From: Ferrimonas kyonanensis DSM 18153
GTDB lineage: Bacteria; Pseudomonadota; Gammaproteobacteria; Enterobacterales; Shewanellaceae
Assembly (NCBI RefSeq): GCF_000425405.1
Contig: NZ_KE384365.1
Span: 81,594-145,593, forward strand
Direction of reading: 5' to 3'
DNA: 64,000 nucleotides
The notes under the pieces: generated by a model
Seen by the model: the letters and a program-made list of their open reading frames with translations, nothing else
What the model was told of the DNA's origin: nothing
Databases searched by the model: none
Shown: positions 17,344 through 26,620 of the stretch, in pieces
Layout: each line of letters starts with the position of its first letter
Numbering within the stretch: position 1 is the first letter of the stretch
Program-made: the position numbers and the translations under genes

Positions 17344-18072
17344 TCAGGCGTTAAGGGTACGGGGCTGGTAGAAGTCCTGATCGGCCAACAGATTGGCACG
17401 GCAGAAACCGGCCTGCTCCATGCGCGCGATGGTGGCGTCGACCATGGTCGGCGAGCCGGTCATCACCACCTTGGCACGACGACGCTCCAGCGGGGTCATC
17501 CACGCCAATCGCTTCAGGGCCACATCCACCACATAACCTTGACTGTTGCTCCAACCCTGTGGCGGTTGCTCCAGGGTCAGATCCGCCATAAACCTTGGAT
17601 CCATCAGCCAGTGCTCCAGCAGCGGCAGCTCAAACAACTCCTGCTCGTCCCGGCCGCCCCAGCACAGATACACCGGCTGCGCCGAACCGGAGGCCAGGCG
17701 GGCCTCGATCAGGCTGCGCGACTGACTGATTCCACAGCCCGCCGCCAGCACCACCAGGGGATCATTGTCCCAATGGGGCTGGTAGCTCACCTGACCATCC
17801 ACCAGAATCGGTACCTCGCGGCGACTGGTCAGGGTTTCAATCACCTGATGGCAGGCCGCACCATCGGCAAAGTGTTGAATGTACAACTCCAGCTCGCCAT
17901 CAGGTAGCGGGCAGTTGGCCATGGAATAGGGGACACACCAACCGTTATCCAGACAGATCTCAACATATTGGCCCGCAGTAGCTGACATCGGCTGTTGCGG
18001 CTGAAGGCGGACGTGGTACACGTCCTGATTGACCCGCTGTGCACTGACAACGGTGGCAGTGGTCGGCTGCAT
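17344..18072 (-). CDS. Fre-like NAD(P)H-flavin reductase
   Basis: A protein of about 242 residues of the ferredoxin-NADP reductase superfamily, Fre/LuxG branch. The flavin-binding region has VPYSMANCP in place of the usual RPFSIA, and the NAD(P)H region has LVVLAAGCGISQSRSLIE. It should pass electrons from NAD(P)H to free flavin. The motifs are somewhat divergent from Fre, so the flavin or acceptor preference is uncertain. Two ATGs are in tandem; 18072 has better spacing to AAGG. No obvious operon partner. Confidence 0.75.
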   Translation of the reverse strand: MQPTTATVVSAQRVNQDVYHVRLQPQQPMSATAGQYVEICLDNGWCVPYSMANCPLPDGELELYIQHFADGAACHQVIETLTSRREVPILVDGQVSYQPHWDNDPLVVLAAGCGISQSRSLIEARLASGSAQPVYLCWGGRDEQELFELPLLEHWLMDPRFMADLTLEQPPQGWSNSQGYVVDVALKRLAWMTPLERRRAKVVMTGSPTMVDATIARMEQAGFCRANLLADQDFYQPRTLNA

Positions 18073-18217
18073 CATGACACCTTAATGAAGTACGCTTTGC
18101 CGCAGTCTAAACCGCCACCTGAGCCGCTGCACAGGGGCAACACCAACAGTGTGATCCAGCTCGGATGCTGGAATCGCTGCAGGAGGTTGTCAGCTTCACA
18201 CTGTGATCTCACTCTCC

Positions 18218-18565
18218 CTACTGACCGGAAAAATAACCACCGACCTCGATCACCAGCACATACGGGGCGGCGCTGAGAAACGGGATCAGACTGGCCACCA
18301 TCACCTTCCATGCCGGCCATCCACACCGATTCTGATGCAGCGAATAAAACAAGCCATAGAGGAAAAACGCCGGATACAGCAACACGGTCACCGACACGTA
18401 ATAGCGCAGCAGCATCCGGGGCAGTTCCGCCAACGTCGACGGCAAGCTGAAATCCACCGCCCCGAGGGCCATTAACCAAAACATCATCTGAATGCCTAAC
18501 GGCAGATACAGGCACGCTATCCAGGCTTTCAGCCAGGGGCGGCTGAGATCCCTATCCCGGTTCAT
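18218..18565 (-). CDS. Small inner-membrane protein, unknown function
   Basis: A 115-residue protein with three hydrophobic segments: about 14-35, 52-76 and 88-108. An AGGAGAG site lies about ten bases before the ATG. I recognise no family. It stands alone, 145 bases before the flavin reductase gene on the same strand, and is divergent from the Nudix gene. Confidence 0.55.
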   Translation of the reverse strand: MNRDRDLSRPWLKAWIACLYLPLGIQMMFWLMALGAVDFSLPSTLAELPRMLLRYYVSVTVLLYPAFFLYGLFYSLHQNRCGWPAWKVMVASLIPFLSAAPYVLVIEVGGYFSGQ

Positions 18566-18683
18566 GAGTTGAGCTCTCCTTACTCGATGCCTTCTTGTTA
18601 GGAAGGTTATTGAATTCCTGATTGAATACTACCAAACTGAGGCTGCTTTTGTTGACCCGCCCCATTCGAATAAGGTTCCCTCA

Positions 18684-19079
18684 ATGCTCGATGTTGCCTG
18701 TGCTCTGATCTTTGACGGTCACAAACTCCTGCTGACCCGGCGTCACCCCGACAGCAGTCAAGGGGGCTTATGGGAGTTTCCCGGCGGCAAGCAGGAGCCG
18801 GGAGAAACCCTGCAGCAAGCGCTGGCCAGAGAGCTGATGGAAGAACTGACCATTACCCTGACCGTTGGCCCCAGCCTCGGCTGCAACGAACATCACTACG
18901 GCAGTAAAGGCGTGCGCCTGCATGGATTTCTGTGCCCCTGGCAGCCACAACCCATCCGTCTCACCGGCAGCCATGATCAATGGCAGTGGCTCGCCCCCGA
19001 AGACGTGGACACCACCACCCTGGCCGCGGCCGATCTGCCACTGCTGCAGGCCCTTATCAACGCATTACCACAGGAATAA
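18684..19079 (+). CDS. Nudix hydrolase, MutT-like
   Basis: A 131-residue pyrophosphatase with a full Nudix box: GGKQEPGETLQQALARELMEEL fits Gx5Ex7REUxEE (positions about 33-55). Length and the ending WLAPEDVDTTTLAAADLPLL match the MutT/CTP-pyrophosphatase (NudG-like) group that removes damaged nucleotides. The exact substrate cannot be told. It lies about 90 bases before menB. Confidence 0.85.
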   Translation: MLDVACALIFDGHKLLLTRRHPDSSQGGLWEFPGGKQEPGETLQQALARELMEELTITLTVGPSLGCNEHHYGSKGVRLHGFLCPWQPQPIRLTGSHDQWQWLAPEDVDTTTLAAADLPLLQALINALPQE

Positions 19080-19172
19080 GGTCACAGCCTGACCATACTC
19101 CTCACTTCCGCCATTGACCTCAATGGGCTTTCCGCCTAGCCTTTGGCCCAGATAAATCAGAAGGGTATCTCC

Positions 19173-20075
19173 ATGAGCAACGCGGTTTCCGATATCTTTG
19201 ACCCCTCCCTATGGGAACAGGTCGAAGGCTTTAACTTCGAAGACATCACCTACCACAGAGCCAAAGATCAGGGCACGGTACGGATCGCCATCGATCGCGC
19301 CGACTGCCTCAACGCTTTTCGTCCCAAAACCGTTGATGAGCTCTATGTCGCTCTGGATCATGCCCGCCAATGGTCTGATGTCGGTTGTGTGCTGCTGACC
19401 GGCAACGGCCCTTCAGCCAAAGGCCAGTGGGCGTTCTCCTCCGGTGGTGATCAGCGCATTCGCGGCAAAGATGGCTACAAGTACGAAGGCGAGGAGGCTG
19501 GCAAGGCCGACGTGGCTCGCATGGGCCGTCTGCACATTCTGGAAGTACAACGGTTGATCCGCTTTATGCCTAAAGTAGTGATTGCGGTCGTTCCCGGCTG
19601 GGCCGTCGGCGGCGGCCACAGTCTGCACGTGGTGTGCGATCTGACTCTGGCCTCCAAGGAGCATGCGGTCTTTAAGCAGACCGATCCGGACGTGGCCAGT
19701 TTTGACTCCGGCTACGGCTCCGCCTACCTGGCCAAGATGATCGGCCAGAAGCGGGCACGAGAGATCTTCTTTTGCGGCTTCAACTACAGCGCCGACGAAG
19801 CCTTTGATATGGGCATGGTCAACCGCTCGGTAGCGCACGCCGAGCTGGAAACCGAAGCACTGCGCTGGGCCCGGGAGATCAACTCCAAGTCCCCTACCGC
19901 CATGCGCATGCTCAAATACGGCTTCAACCTGCCTGACGACGGCCTGGTGGGCCAGCAACTGTTTGCCGGCGAAGCCACTCGACTGGCCTATGGCACTGCC
20001 GAAGCCCAGGAAGGGCGTGATGCCTTCCTGGAAAAGCGCGACCAGGACTTCTCTGAGTTCCCCTGGCATTACTAA
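19173..20075 (+). CDS. menB: 1,4-dihydroxy-2-naphthoyl-CoA synthase
   Basis: A 300-residue crotonase-family enzyme that closes the naphthoquinone ring in menaquinone synthesis. Diagnostic segments are AFRPKTVDEL, SSGGDQRIRGKDGY, VPGWAVGGGHSLHVVCDL, KQTDPDVASFDSGYGSAYLAK and the C-terminal DFSEFPWHY. The start at ATG 19173 has GAAGGG upstream; an in-frame earlier start would add ten residues. Menaquinone is the electron donor for the periplasmic and outer-membrane reductases encoded elsewhere in the window, though menB is not in an operon with them. Confidence 0.95.
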   Translation: MSNAVSDIFDPSLWEQVEGFNFEDITYHRAKDQGTVRIAIDRADCLNAFRPKTVDELYVALDHARQWSDVGCVLLTGNGPSAKGQWAFSSGGDQRIRGKDGYKYEGEEAGKADVARMGRLHILEVQRLIRFMPKVVIAVVPGWAVGGGHSLHVVCDLTLASKEHAVFKQTDPDVASFDSGYGSAYLAKMIGQKRAREIFFCGFNYSADEAFDMGMVNRSVAHAELETEALRWAREINSKSPTAMRMLKYGFNLPDDGLVGQQLFAGEATRLAYGTAEAQEGRDAFLEKRDQDFSEFPWHY

Positions 20076-20090
20076 GATAGATGGTGAAAA

Positions 20091-20117
20091 GGGCCGCTTT
20101 CTAGCGGCCCTTTTTTT
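20091..20117 (+). terminator. Terminator after menB
   Basis: GGGCCGC-TTTCTA-GCGGCCC followed by seven T. Confidence 0.9.
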
Positions 20118-20119
20118 AT

Positions 20120-20142
20120 AAAAAAAGCGCCCTGACGGGCGC
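20120..20142 (-). terminator. Terminator of decaheme cytochrome 1 gene
   Basis: On the minus strand GCGCCC-GTCA-GGGCGC is followed by six T. Confidence 0.85.
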
Positions 20143-20170
20143 TTTGGGTCACTGCAAGTAATGATGATAC

Positions 20171-22366
20171 TTAGAGTTTGTGGCCATGATGGGCCATCAC
20201 CTTCTCAGGGGTATGGCACACGGCACAGGCTTCCTGGGCTGCCTGGGCCTGAGCCTTGTCGTCACCGAAATAGCCGCCGTTGCTGACCATATGAGACAGG
20301 GCCGCATCGGACAGGTACTTCTGGTGGCAACTCATGCAGGCGCCCACGTCCGCAGAGGCGTACCAGGTCTCGGCCACGTCCTTCTCAGTGACGGTGCTGG
20401 GCACAACCAGCGCGGCGCCGGCATTACGTCCCAACTCGAAACCATAATCCAGACCATTCCAGCCCTGCTCCGCTGAGTGACAGGTCATGCAATCGGTCTT
20501 GAGCAGGGTGCCACTGCCACCATGGCCATTATCATGGCCCTCGGCCTTGTGGGCCTTGTACATAAAGCTGGAAGACTTCAGGTAACCTGTGGGTTGATGA
20601 TCCACCTCGACATCGACCAGTTTCTTGTCGTTGGTGTGGCAAGCGATGCAGTTCACTCCGTTGGAATCGTGGTAGAACTCCTTGGAATGACAGCCAAAGC
20701 AACTGGCTTCATCGATAATGGCCCGACGCTGTGGCACTTCGGCGCCTGCCTGCCCCAGAATGGTGCGCACAGGCTCACTCTGCACATAGGCAGGATAAGC
20801 GCCTGCACTGGTGCAATCGGTCCGCACCGGGCTGTTGTCCTCGAAACACACCTTCACCACAGGCAGGATCTCCAGGGTTCTCTGGTTGATATCCGCGGGC
20901 AGATCCAGGGTATAGGTCATGCCTCGTTTCACCTTTTCGGTGGTGACGTGGAAGGTGCCATTGGCATAGGTGGTAGAGCCATCGCCTTTAAGACTGAAAC
21001 GGCGGTGCTCATAGGTCGTGCCCTCGCTGAAGTCGGCGCCTTCCAGGGTCACCGACTGCTCGGGGTAGTCCTTGTCCACATCCCAGCTCACCACCATGTA
21101 GGGGTTGGAGTACCCCTGCTGGTAGACCTGGTCGATGGTCACCAGCCCCCCTTCTGAGTCAGTCACCTGAACATCAAACTCCAACAGGTTTTCTGCGTTA
21201 ACTTGAATGTTGGAGACCGTTACCCGGTAGCCTGCAGCCGCGTCATAGGGGGCACCATGTTGACGGTGATCCACACCACTGTGGCAATCGGTACAGGTCA
21301 ACTCCGGGTTCTTGGCCGAGTTATGCTGCACCGGGCTGTCGGTATGACAGCCAATACAGGCGTTGGCATTGGCGTCTTTTAACCAAAGATCCACGTCGGC
21401 CAGAGAGCCATCCTCGACGTGACAAACGGTACAATCCATAAAGGGTTTGGTGGGGAAAGCCGGGTAATCGAAGGCGTGAGCGCCGTGATAGCCCGAAACC
21501 GTATAGGGCATCGGTACGACATCACCCTGTTGGTCCTTACCTTGACGGCTGGGCCCCATATGGATGGCGTGGACCATGTGCCCCAGCTCCACCGATACCC
21601 CTTCGGGATCAGAGACGATGCCGTTATGACAGGACTGGCAGTTCTCCAGGTCCAGGCGTCGTCCACCGTGGGCCTTGAGGCTGTCCGGCTGGTGACAGGT
21701 ATAGCAACTCTCCATCGACACCAGTTGTCGGGTCTCCAGCCCTTGCTGAGTGCCACTGGCGGGAATCCAGTCATATTGGGCGTTCTCGGCCAGTTCATGG
21801 CCAGAGTCGTACTCAAACTGCATCTCGATGGCCAACCTCTGGGTCAGTGCTGGCTCGAAGGTCACACCGGCGGGATCCTGCCACTGCAGCAGATCGGTGT
21901 GGAAGGTGTAGCGGTAGCTGCCATCCCGATTATCCTGCAGGCAATCCGGACAGTCCTGCAGCTTTTCAAAGCCCTGCTCAAAGGTGGTCCCGGCATCATT
22001 GGTGGTCTCATTCAGCAGCGACTGCCACTGCTTGAGATTGCCATCCACCGCCAACTGGGCCACCGAGAAGCGGAAGTCGTGGAAGGGGTTGTGGCCATCC
22101 AGACCAAACAGGCCAACCCCCTGTGAATTGGTCAATTCAAACTCGACGCTGATGATGCCGTCGCGGTACATTGCCCCTGTTATCTGGGCTATGGCTTCTT
22201 GGGCCATATCGATATGCAGGCCAACACTGCCCGGATCCCCGGGATCCCCTGGCTGGCCCGGGCTGCCGGGCTGACCATCCTTACCATCGTCTCCATCCCC
22301 ACAACCGCCCAACAACAGGGCAGAAGCGATCAACAGCGCCAAAGGTGCCTTCGGTGTTTTCATCAT
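20171..22366 (-). CDS. Decaheme c-type cytochrome lipoprotein, OmcA/MtrC family (decaheme 1)
   Basis: About 731 residues with a lipoprotein signal ending LLGGC (Cys22) and ten CxxCH heme sites: CYTCH, CQSCH, CTVCH, CIGCH, CTDCH, CFGCH, CIACH, CMTCH, CMSCH and CAVCH. They fall in two groups of five separated by a beta-rich region, the MtrC/OmcA plan. Just after the lipid Cys is a collagen-like Gly-x-x stretch (GDDGKDGQPGSPGQP). Such proteins sit on the cell surface and pass electrons to metals, flavins or other outer acceptors. No mtrA/mtrB-type partner is in the window. Of three near-tandem ATGs, 22366 is seven bases from GGAG. The gene faces a two-headed LysR gene and has a palindromic motif at 22435. 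Confidence 0.93.
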   Translation of the reverse strand: MMKTPKAPLALLIASALLLGGCGDGDDGKDGQPGSPGQPGDPGDPGSVGLHIDMAQEAIAQITGAMYRDGIISVEFELTNSQGVGLFGLDGHNPFHDFRFSVAQLAVDGNLKQWQSLLNETTNDAGTTFEQGFEKLQDCPDCLQDNRDGSYRYTFHTDLLQWQDPAGVTFEPALTQRLAIEMQFEYDSGHELAENAQYDWIPASGTQQGLETRQLVSMESCYTCHQPDSLKAHGGRRLDLENCQSCHNGIVSDPEGVSVELGHMVHAIHMGPSRQGKDQQGDVVPMPYTVSGYHGAHAFDYPAFPTKPFMDCTVCHVEDGSLADVDLWLKDANANACIGCHTDSPVQHNSAKNPELTCTDCHSGVDHRQHGAPYDAAAGYRVTVSNIQVNAENLLEFDVQVTDSEGGLVTIDQVYQQGYSNPYMVVSWDVDKDYPEQSVTLEGADFSEGTTYEHRRFSLKGDGSTTYANGTFHVTTEKVKRGMTYTLDLPADINQRTLEILPVVKVCFEDNSPVRTDCTSAGAYPAYVQSEPVRTILGQAGAEVPQRRAIIDEASCFGCHSKEFYHDSNGVNCIACHTNDKKLVDVEVDHQPTGYLKSSSFMYKAHKAEGHDNGHGGSGTLLKTDCMTCHSAEQGWNGLDYGFELGRNAGAALVVPSTVTEKDVAETWYASADVGACMSCHQKYLSDAALSHMVSNGGYFGDDKAQAQAAQEACAVCHTPEKVMAHHGHKL

Positions 22367-22434
22367 TATCATTCTCCGTTAGACCATCATCTCCGTGGTC
22401 GCAGCCATGGTATTGAGCCTAACGGTCACCAACC

Positions 22435-22448
22435 TTGACCAAGGTCAC
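22435..22448. promoter_or_regulatory. Candidate operator in the decaheme 1 / LysR intergenic region
   Basis: TTGACCAAGGTCAC, lying within the palindrome TGACC-AA-GGTCA. A near-identical TTGACCAGAGTCAC is at 49948-49961, the same side and similar distance (about 70 bases) from decaheme gene 2. The surrounding 407 bases (22367-22773) contain no gene and should hold two divergent promoters. Confidence 0.55.
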
Positions 22449-22773
22449 CCCGCCCCCGTCGCAACAGGACAGCCCTTAAGACTGCCGCAGTGGTCACTTT
22501 TGGAGACTTAAACCAACAAGAGGCATGGTGAGAGCCAAAACCGCCATGAGCGCCAACCAAGCCGGAGTAATAGCCAAATGCCGCAAAATGAATTATCGAA
22601 TGTCGATTTTGGCAATACTGGTTTTTGACAGCCTGACGGCACCGGTTTCGGGGCGGGATCACGAAATCGACCAGAGCCGTCGATAAAAGATCACTTTTCT
22701 GCTTTCGGGCCATCGCCAATCACAGTCATTGCCATTAAATTAGCCCCCTAAGTGTTATCAGGAGGTATGGAAT

Positions 22774-23988
22774 GTGAAAAAGTTACGCCACTGTACCCTC
22801 TTCCAATTGACGGTTTTTATTGAGGTGTATGAGCGTCTCAATGCCAAAGAGTCGGCCCAGAGTTTGGCCACTACCCCCGCCGCCATCAGCCGCGGCCTCA
22901 ACGCCTTACGAGATGCCCTTGGTGACCCGCTGTTTATCCGCCGCCAAGCCGGGTTTGAACGAAGCCAGGTCGCCGAGCAGCTCTATCCGGTGCTCAAGCG
23001 GATGCAGCAGTTGTACCAAAACAGCCCTTACCCGCTCCGCCAGTCAGAACCATTGCACAAGCTCAGCTTGTTCAGCCTGGAGCTGTTTTGCCACCTGTAC
23101 AATGGCAGCGGCATCGCGCCATTGGCCGAGCAGCTGGGCATCACCACCTCCAAACTCAATCGTAACCTGAAGACACTGAGACTGGTGTTTGATGACCCGC
23201 TGTTAACCCGGCAGTCTGGAGGCATGCAGCCCACAGAGGTTGGCCACGACCTCTACCCAATGCTGCGACAACTGGTCATGCTGTGTGAAGAAGCCTGTGA
23301 TACCGGCGATGCGCTACAGGATGGGAGTTCGGTAAGCCTGGCCATCACCACGGTGCCGCAACTGGCCATGTCACTGCCACTGGCATTGCAGAGCGCCGCC
23401 GAGCGGCACCAGGTCAAGCTGACTCTGAAAATGGATTACTGGAACCGGGACGCCATCAACCGCCTGAGCGGCAATGACGTGGATGCGGTGATCGCCTTTG
23501 AACCGGCAAACAGGGAGAGGATCCTGAGTAAAAAAGTCATTCAGATCCGATCCGGCTATCTGGTGGCCAGAGAAGGCCACCCAATTTGGGACCACCCTTG
23601 TCCAGACCAGCTGCTGAACTACCCACTGGTCAAGCTGGCTTCCCTGCCCTTCCCGGACAACCAGTCGCCGCTGGCCTGCTATGCCCGCTCTCAGGGAACC
23701 CATCTGGATGAACTTGCGACGGTACCGGATCTTGGCTGCGCCGCCCAGCTGCTGCTCAACAGCCAGGGCTTTATCATCATCGGCATTCGCTCTGCCGTGG
23801 ACTACCTGAAGCAATTTAAGGGGCTCAGGACTCAGAAGATGGGCTATCAGCAAGACAAGCAGGTGCTGGATCATTTTAGCCCACCCAGCACCTACCTATG
23901 GCTGAAACAGGACGCTCAAGGGAGGCTGGCCACTCCCCCCTGGCTGCAACGGTGCCTGGAAAACTATGTGCTGGAATCGCACCAATAA
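22774..23988 (+). CDS. LysR-type regulator with two tandem DNA-binding domains
   Basis: A 404-residue protein, about 100 longer than usual LysR. Residues about 1-75 form one LysR winged helix (SLATTPAAISRGLNALRDAL, then GDPLFIRRQ); residues about 95-175 form a second (LAEQLGITTSKLNRNLKTL, then DDPLLTRQS). An effector-binding domain follows (YLVAREGHPIWDH near 265). Each HTH part ends in the family's LYPVL or LYPML helix, so this is a real duplication or fusion and not a frame artefact. It starts with GTG eight bases after AGGAGG. It is divergent from decaheme 1 and is the probable regulator of it. Its closest relatives in this window are the paired LysR genes at 50398 and 51369. Confidence 0.88.
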   Translation: MKKLRHCTLFQLTVFIEVYERLNAKESAQSLATTPAAISRGLNALRDALGDPLFIRRQAGFERSQVAEQLYPVLKRMQQLYQNSPYPLRQSEPLHKLSLFSLELFCHLYNGSGIAPLAEQLGITTSKLNRNLKTLRLVFDDPLLTRQSGGMQPTEVGHDLYPMLRQLVMLCEEACDTGDALQDGSSVSLAITTVPQLAMSLPLALQSAAERHQVKLTLKMDYWNRDAINRLSGNDVDAVIAFEPANRERILSKKVIQIRSGYLVAREGHPIWDHPCPDQLLNYPLVKLASLPFPDNQSPLACYARSQGTHLDELATVPDLGCAAQLLLNSQGFIIIGIRSAVDYLKQFKGLRTQKMGYQQDKQVLDHFSPPSTYLWLKQDAQGRLATPPWLQRCLENYVLESHQ

Positions 23989-24016
23989 TGGCTCGGCGCT
24001 GTGGCAGCCACGCAAT

Positions 24017-24047
24017 AAAAAACCGACTCCGGAGAGTCGGTTTTTTT
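24017..24047. terminator. Bidirectional terminator
   Basis: CCGACTC-CGGA-GAGTCGG with A run before and T run after; serves the LysR gene and the tRNA on the opposite strand. Confidence 0.9.
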
Positions 24048-24054
24048 ATGTCTG

Positions 24055-24128
24055 TGGAGCGGCTAACGGGAATCGAACCCGTCTCACAAGCTTGGGAAGC
24101 TTGGGTAATACCACTATACGATAGCCGC
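24055..24128 (-). tRNA. tRNA-Gly (anticodon CCC)
   Basis: On the minus strand the sequence starts GCGGCTA and ends TAGCCGC-TCCA, with the 3' CCA encoded. The anticodon arm is CAAGC-TTCCCAA-GCTTG, so the anticodon is CCC. The T arm has GGGTTCGATTCCC. Length 74 with CCA. It reads GGG codons. Confidence 0.93.
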
Positions 24129-24190
24129 ATCAGAGGCTTAGCTTATGCAATTCGATGGCCTGAACGCAACCACAACCACGCCAACCGCCG

Positions 24191-24214
24191 AAAAAAGCCC
24201 CGCATTGCGAGGCT
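24191..24214 (-). terminator. Terminator of the S46 peptidase gene
   Basis: On the minus strand AGCCTCGCAATGCGGGGCT is followed by six T. Confidence 0.8.
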
Positions 24215-24238
24215 AGGTTCAACACTGCATCGAAATGA

Positions 24239-26398
24239 TTACTTCACCACTTCCATTTCAGCCAACAGGTTATCGGCACCGTCGAGGTACTTCATCACCC
24301 ACAGCATGTAACGGCTGTCGACGTGGATGGAACGACTCAGTTCGTTGTTGTAACTCCAGTCGGCGGTGATGGATTCGTACACCCCATCAAACAGCAGCCC
24401 CACCAACTCACCACGGCCGTTCATGGTCGGGGAGCCGGAGTTGCCGCCAGTGGAATCCAGGTTGGACAGGAAGTTCACCGGCACGCTACCCAGAGATTCC
24501 TGCTTGTAAGGGCCGTAGACCTTATCCTTGATCAGCTGCAACTGCTTGGCAGAGGCATCGAACGGTGCCTCGTCGGTGGCCTTGGCCGCCAAGCCTTCCA
24601 GAGTGGTGAACGGCACCGCCACCAAGCCATCCTGTGGCGAGTACGGCACCACGCTACCAAAGGTCAAACGCAGGCTGGAGTTGGCATCGGCGTACACCGG
24701 CAGTCCTAGGCTCTCGTTGTAGGCGATGATCGCGCCCATGTAGTCGGGACGCACCTGCAGCAGCCGACCGGACAGATCCTTGGCCTGCTTTTCACGCTTC
24801 ATCTTGGCGTCATAGGTCGCCACCGCGTAGCGAATGAAGGGGTCGTTGCTGGCCTGGAACTCTGCCGGCGTCTTGTTCAGCCACGCCAGACGGGTATCCA
24901 CCTTGCCCAGATCGGTGGTGGCGTACATGGCGTCCAGTTTGCTGCCGAGCGCTTCGGCGTCAAACTTACCGGACAGGCCAAACACCCGATCCAGATCTTC
25001 CAGGTGCTCAGAGGCGGGCAATTGAGCATACTGGCCCAGTTGCAGCGCCAGAATCGCCTTATCCACCTCAACGTCGTAACGACGGTCGACCCGCTGCATG
25101 GCGGCCTCGATGCCGTCCCAGTCGCGCTCCTGATAGCCTGGCTCGCGCTCCAGATCCGGCTTCTGCTTCTCCTGAGACAGACGGTACAGGCGGGCAGCAA
25201 TGCTGGTCATCTGGTTGTAACGCAGGTAGCCAAGAATAATGTCACGATCCAGGTGAGCGTGATCCTCTTCGATCAAGGCGTTGAGCTGATTAATCACATC
25301 GCCATACTGCTTGGCCCGCTTGCTGTCGCTGTTGATCCAGTCCAGTAGCGCCTTCTCTTCACCCTGCTTCTTGGCCAGGATGCCGGTCTTGGCGTAGCCT
25401 TCGATCATTGACTGGAAGTTCTTGGCATAGTTGGCCAGGCTGGCCAGGGTGCTCTCATACTTGATCCGTGCATCACTGCCATCGGCAGAGGTGGACTTGA
25501 TCAGATCGATGATCGCTTCCCGAGCCACCTTAGACTTGGGGTAAATGGCTTCGAAGTAGGTCTGAACCTCTTCGGCGGTGCGATAACGGTTGGTGCGCCC
25601 CGGATAACCGGCCACCATCACGAAATCGCCGTTCTCGACACCCTTGGCGGAAACCTTCAGGAACCGCTCCGGCTGGAACGGCACGTTGTCTTCACTGTAA
25701 TCCGCCGGACGACCGTCTTTACCAACATAGGCACGGAAGAATGAGAAATCGCCGGTATGGCGGGGCCACATCCAGTTATCGATGTCGCCACCGTACTTAC
25801 CCACGGACATGGAAGGGGTGTACACCAGGCGCACGTCGCGAATCTCCAGCTCCTTGATCAGGAAGTACTGGGCACCACGGTGAAAGTTATACACGTCACA
25901 GCGGTAATCCTTGCTCACCTCACACTCGGCAACCAGCGCCTTGGTGTTGGTTTCGATGGTGCTGTAATACGCCTCGCCATTATCGGCGCCCTGGGTACCG
26001 GCCAGTACCTTGTCGGTCACGTCCACCATCGACTCAGTCGCCCAGATTTTGTAACCGGGAACTGGCTCTTTCTCTTCCGCCTTGGTCTTGGCCAGGAAGC
26101 CATTCTCCAGGATGTTGTCTTCCGGAGTGGAGTGGTACTGAATGGCACCGTAACCACAGTGGTGGTTGGTGACCACCAGGCCATCGGGAGAAACAAAAGA
26201 GGCGGTACAGCCACCAAAGTTGATGATGGCGTTCATTGGGAAGGCGCCCAAATCCGACATGGTCTTGGCGTCAATTTCCAGGCCCATCTCCGTCAGCTTG
26301 TCTTCCAGAGCGGGAATTTGATAAGGCTGCCACATCCCTTCATCGGCCATCGCCGTCAGGGGCAATACGACCATGGCCGCAGTTAACCAAGATTTCAT
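24239..26398 (-). CDS. S46-family dipeptidyl-peptidase (DPP7/DPP11 type)
   Basis: A 719-residue secreted serine peptidase that removes dipeptides from the N-terminus of peptides. Signal peptide MKSWLTAAMVVLPLTAMA. Catalytic His is in VVTNHHCGYG (about 79-80), Asp in GGDIDNWMWPRHTGDF (about 215), Ser in STGGNSGSP (about 640). Downstream GLLFDG has Gly where DPP11 has Arg, pointing to hydrophobic (DPP7-like) rather than acidic P1 preference; this rests on recalled family knowledge. A longer in-frame ATG exists 60 codons upstream but would remove the signal peptide. It is the distal gene after the amino acid transporter, with a terminator between them. Confidence 0.92.
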   Translation of the reverse strand: MKSWLTAAMVVLPLTAMADEGMWQPYQIPALEDKLTEMGLEIDAKTMSDLGAFPMNAIINFGGCTASFVSPDGLVVTNHHCGYGAIQYHSTPEDNILENGFLAKTKAEEKEPVPGYKIWATESMVDVTDKVLAGTQGADNGEAYYSTIETNTKALVAECEVSKDYRCDVYNFHRGAQYFLIKELEIRDVRLVYTPSMSVGKYGGDIDNWMWPRHTGDFSFFRAYVGKDGRPADYSEDNVPFQPERFLKVSAKGVENGDFVMVAGYPGRTNRYRTAEEVQTYFEAIYPKSKVAREAIIDLIKSTSADGSDARIKYESTLASLANYAKNFQSMIEGYAKTGILAKKQGEEKALLDWINSDSKRAKQYGDVINQLNALIEEDHAHLDRDIILGYLRYNQMTSIAARLYRLSQEKQKPDLEREPGYQERDWDGIEAAMQRVDRRYDVEVDKAILALQLGQYAQLPASEHLEDLDRVFGLSGKFDAEALGSKLDAMYATTDLGKVDTRLAWLNKTPAEFQASNDPFIRYAVATYDAKMKREKQAKDLSGRLLQVRPDYMGAIIAYNESLGLPVYADANSSLRLTFGSVVPYSPQDGLVAVPFTTLEGLAAKATDEAPFDASAKQLQLIKDKVYGPYKQESLGSVPVNFLSNLDSTGGNSGSPTMNGRGELVGLLFDGVYESITADWSYNNELSRSIHVDSRYMLWVMKYLDGADNLLAEMEVVK

Positions 26399-26463
26399 CG
26401 TTATGATCCTTTTCAGACTCCGTCTCTGAGGAAAGGTGAGCGGAGATTCCTTAGGGGGTTTAG

Positions 26464-26487
26464 AAAAGCCGCCCTGAAAAGGCGGCT
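26464..26487 (-). terminator. Terminator between transporter and peptidase genes
   Basis: On the minus strand AGCCGCC-TTTTCAG-GGCGGCT followed by TTTCTA; a modest T tract. Confidence 0.65.
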
Positions 26488-26620
26488 GTTCTATGTTCAA
26501 AGTCACTGTATCACAAGCCAGCGAAGGGCATAACCTCACCGTAACATCATGATGCAATTTCGCCGTCAGGCTGTTCATCTGGCAAGGTTTTTGTGACTAA
26601 CGTCCTGGTATCGGGCGCCG

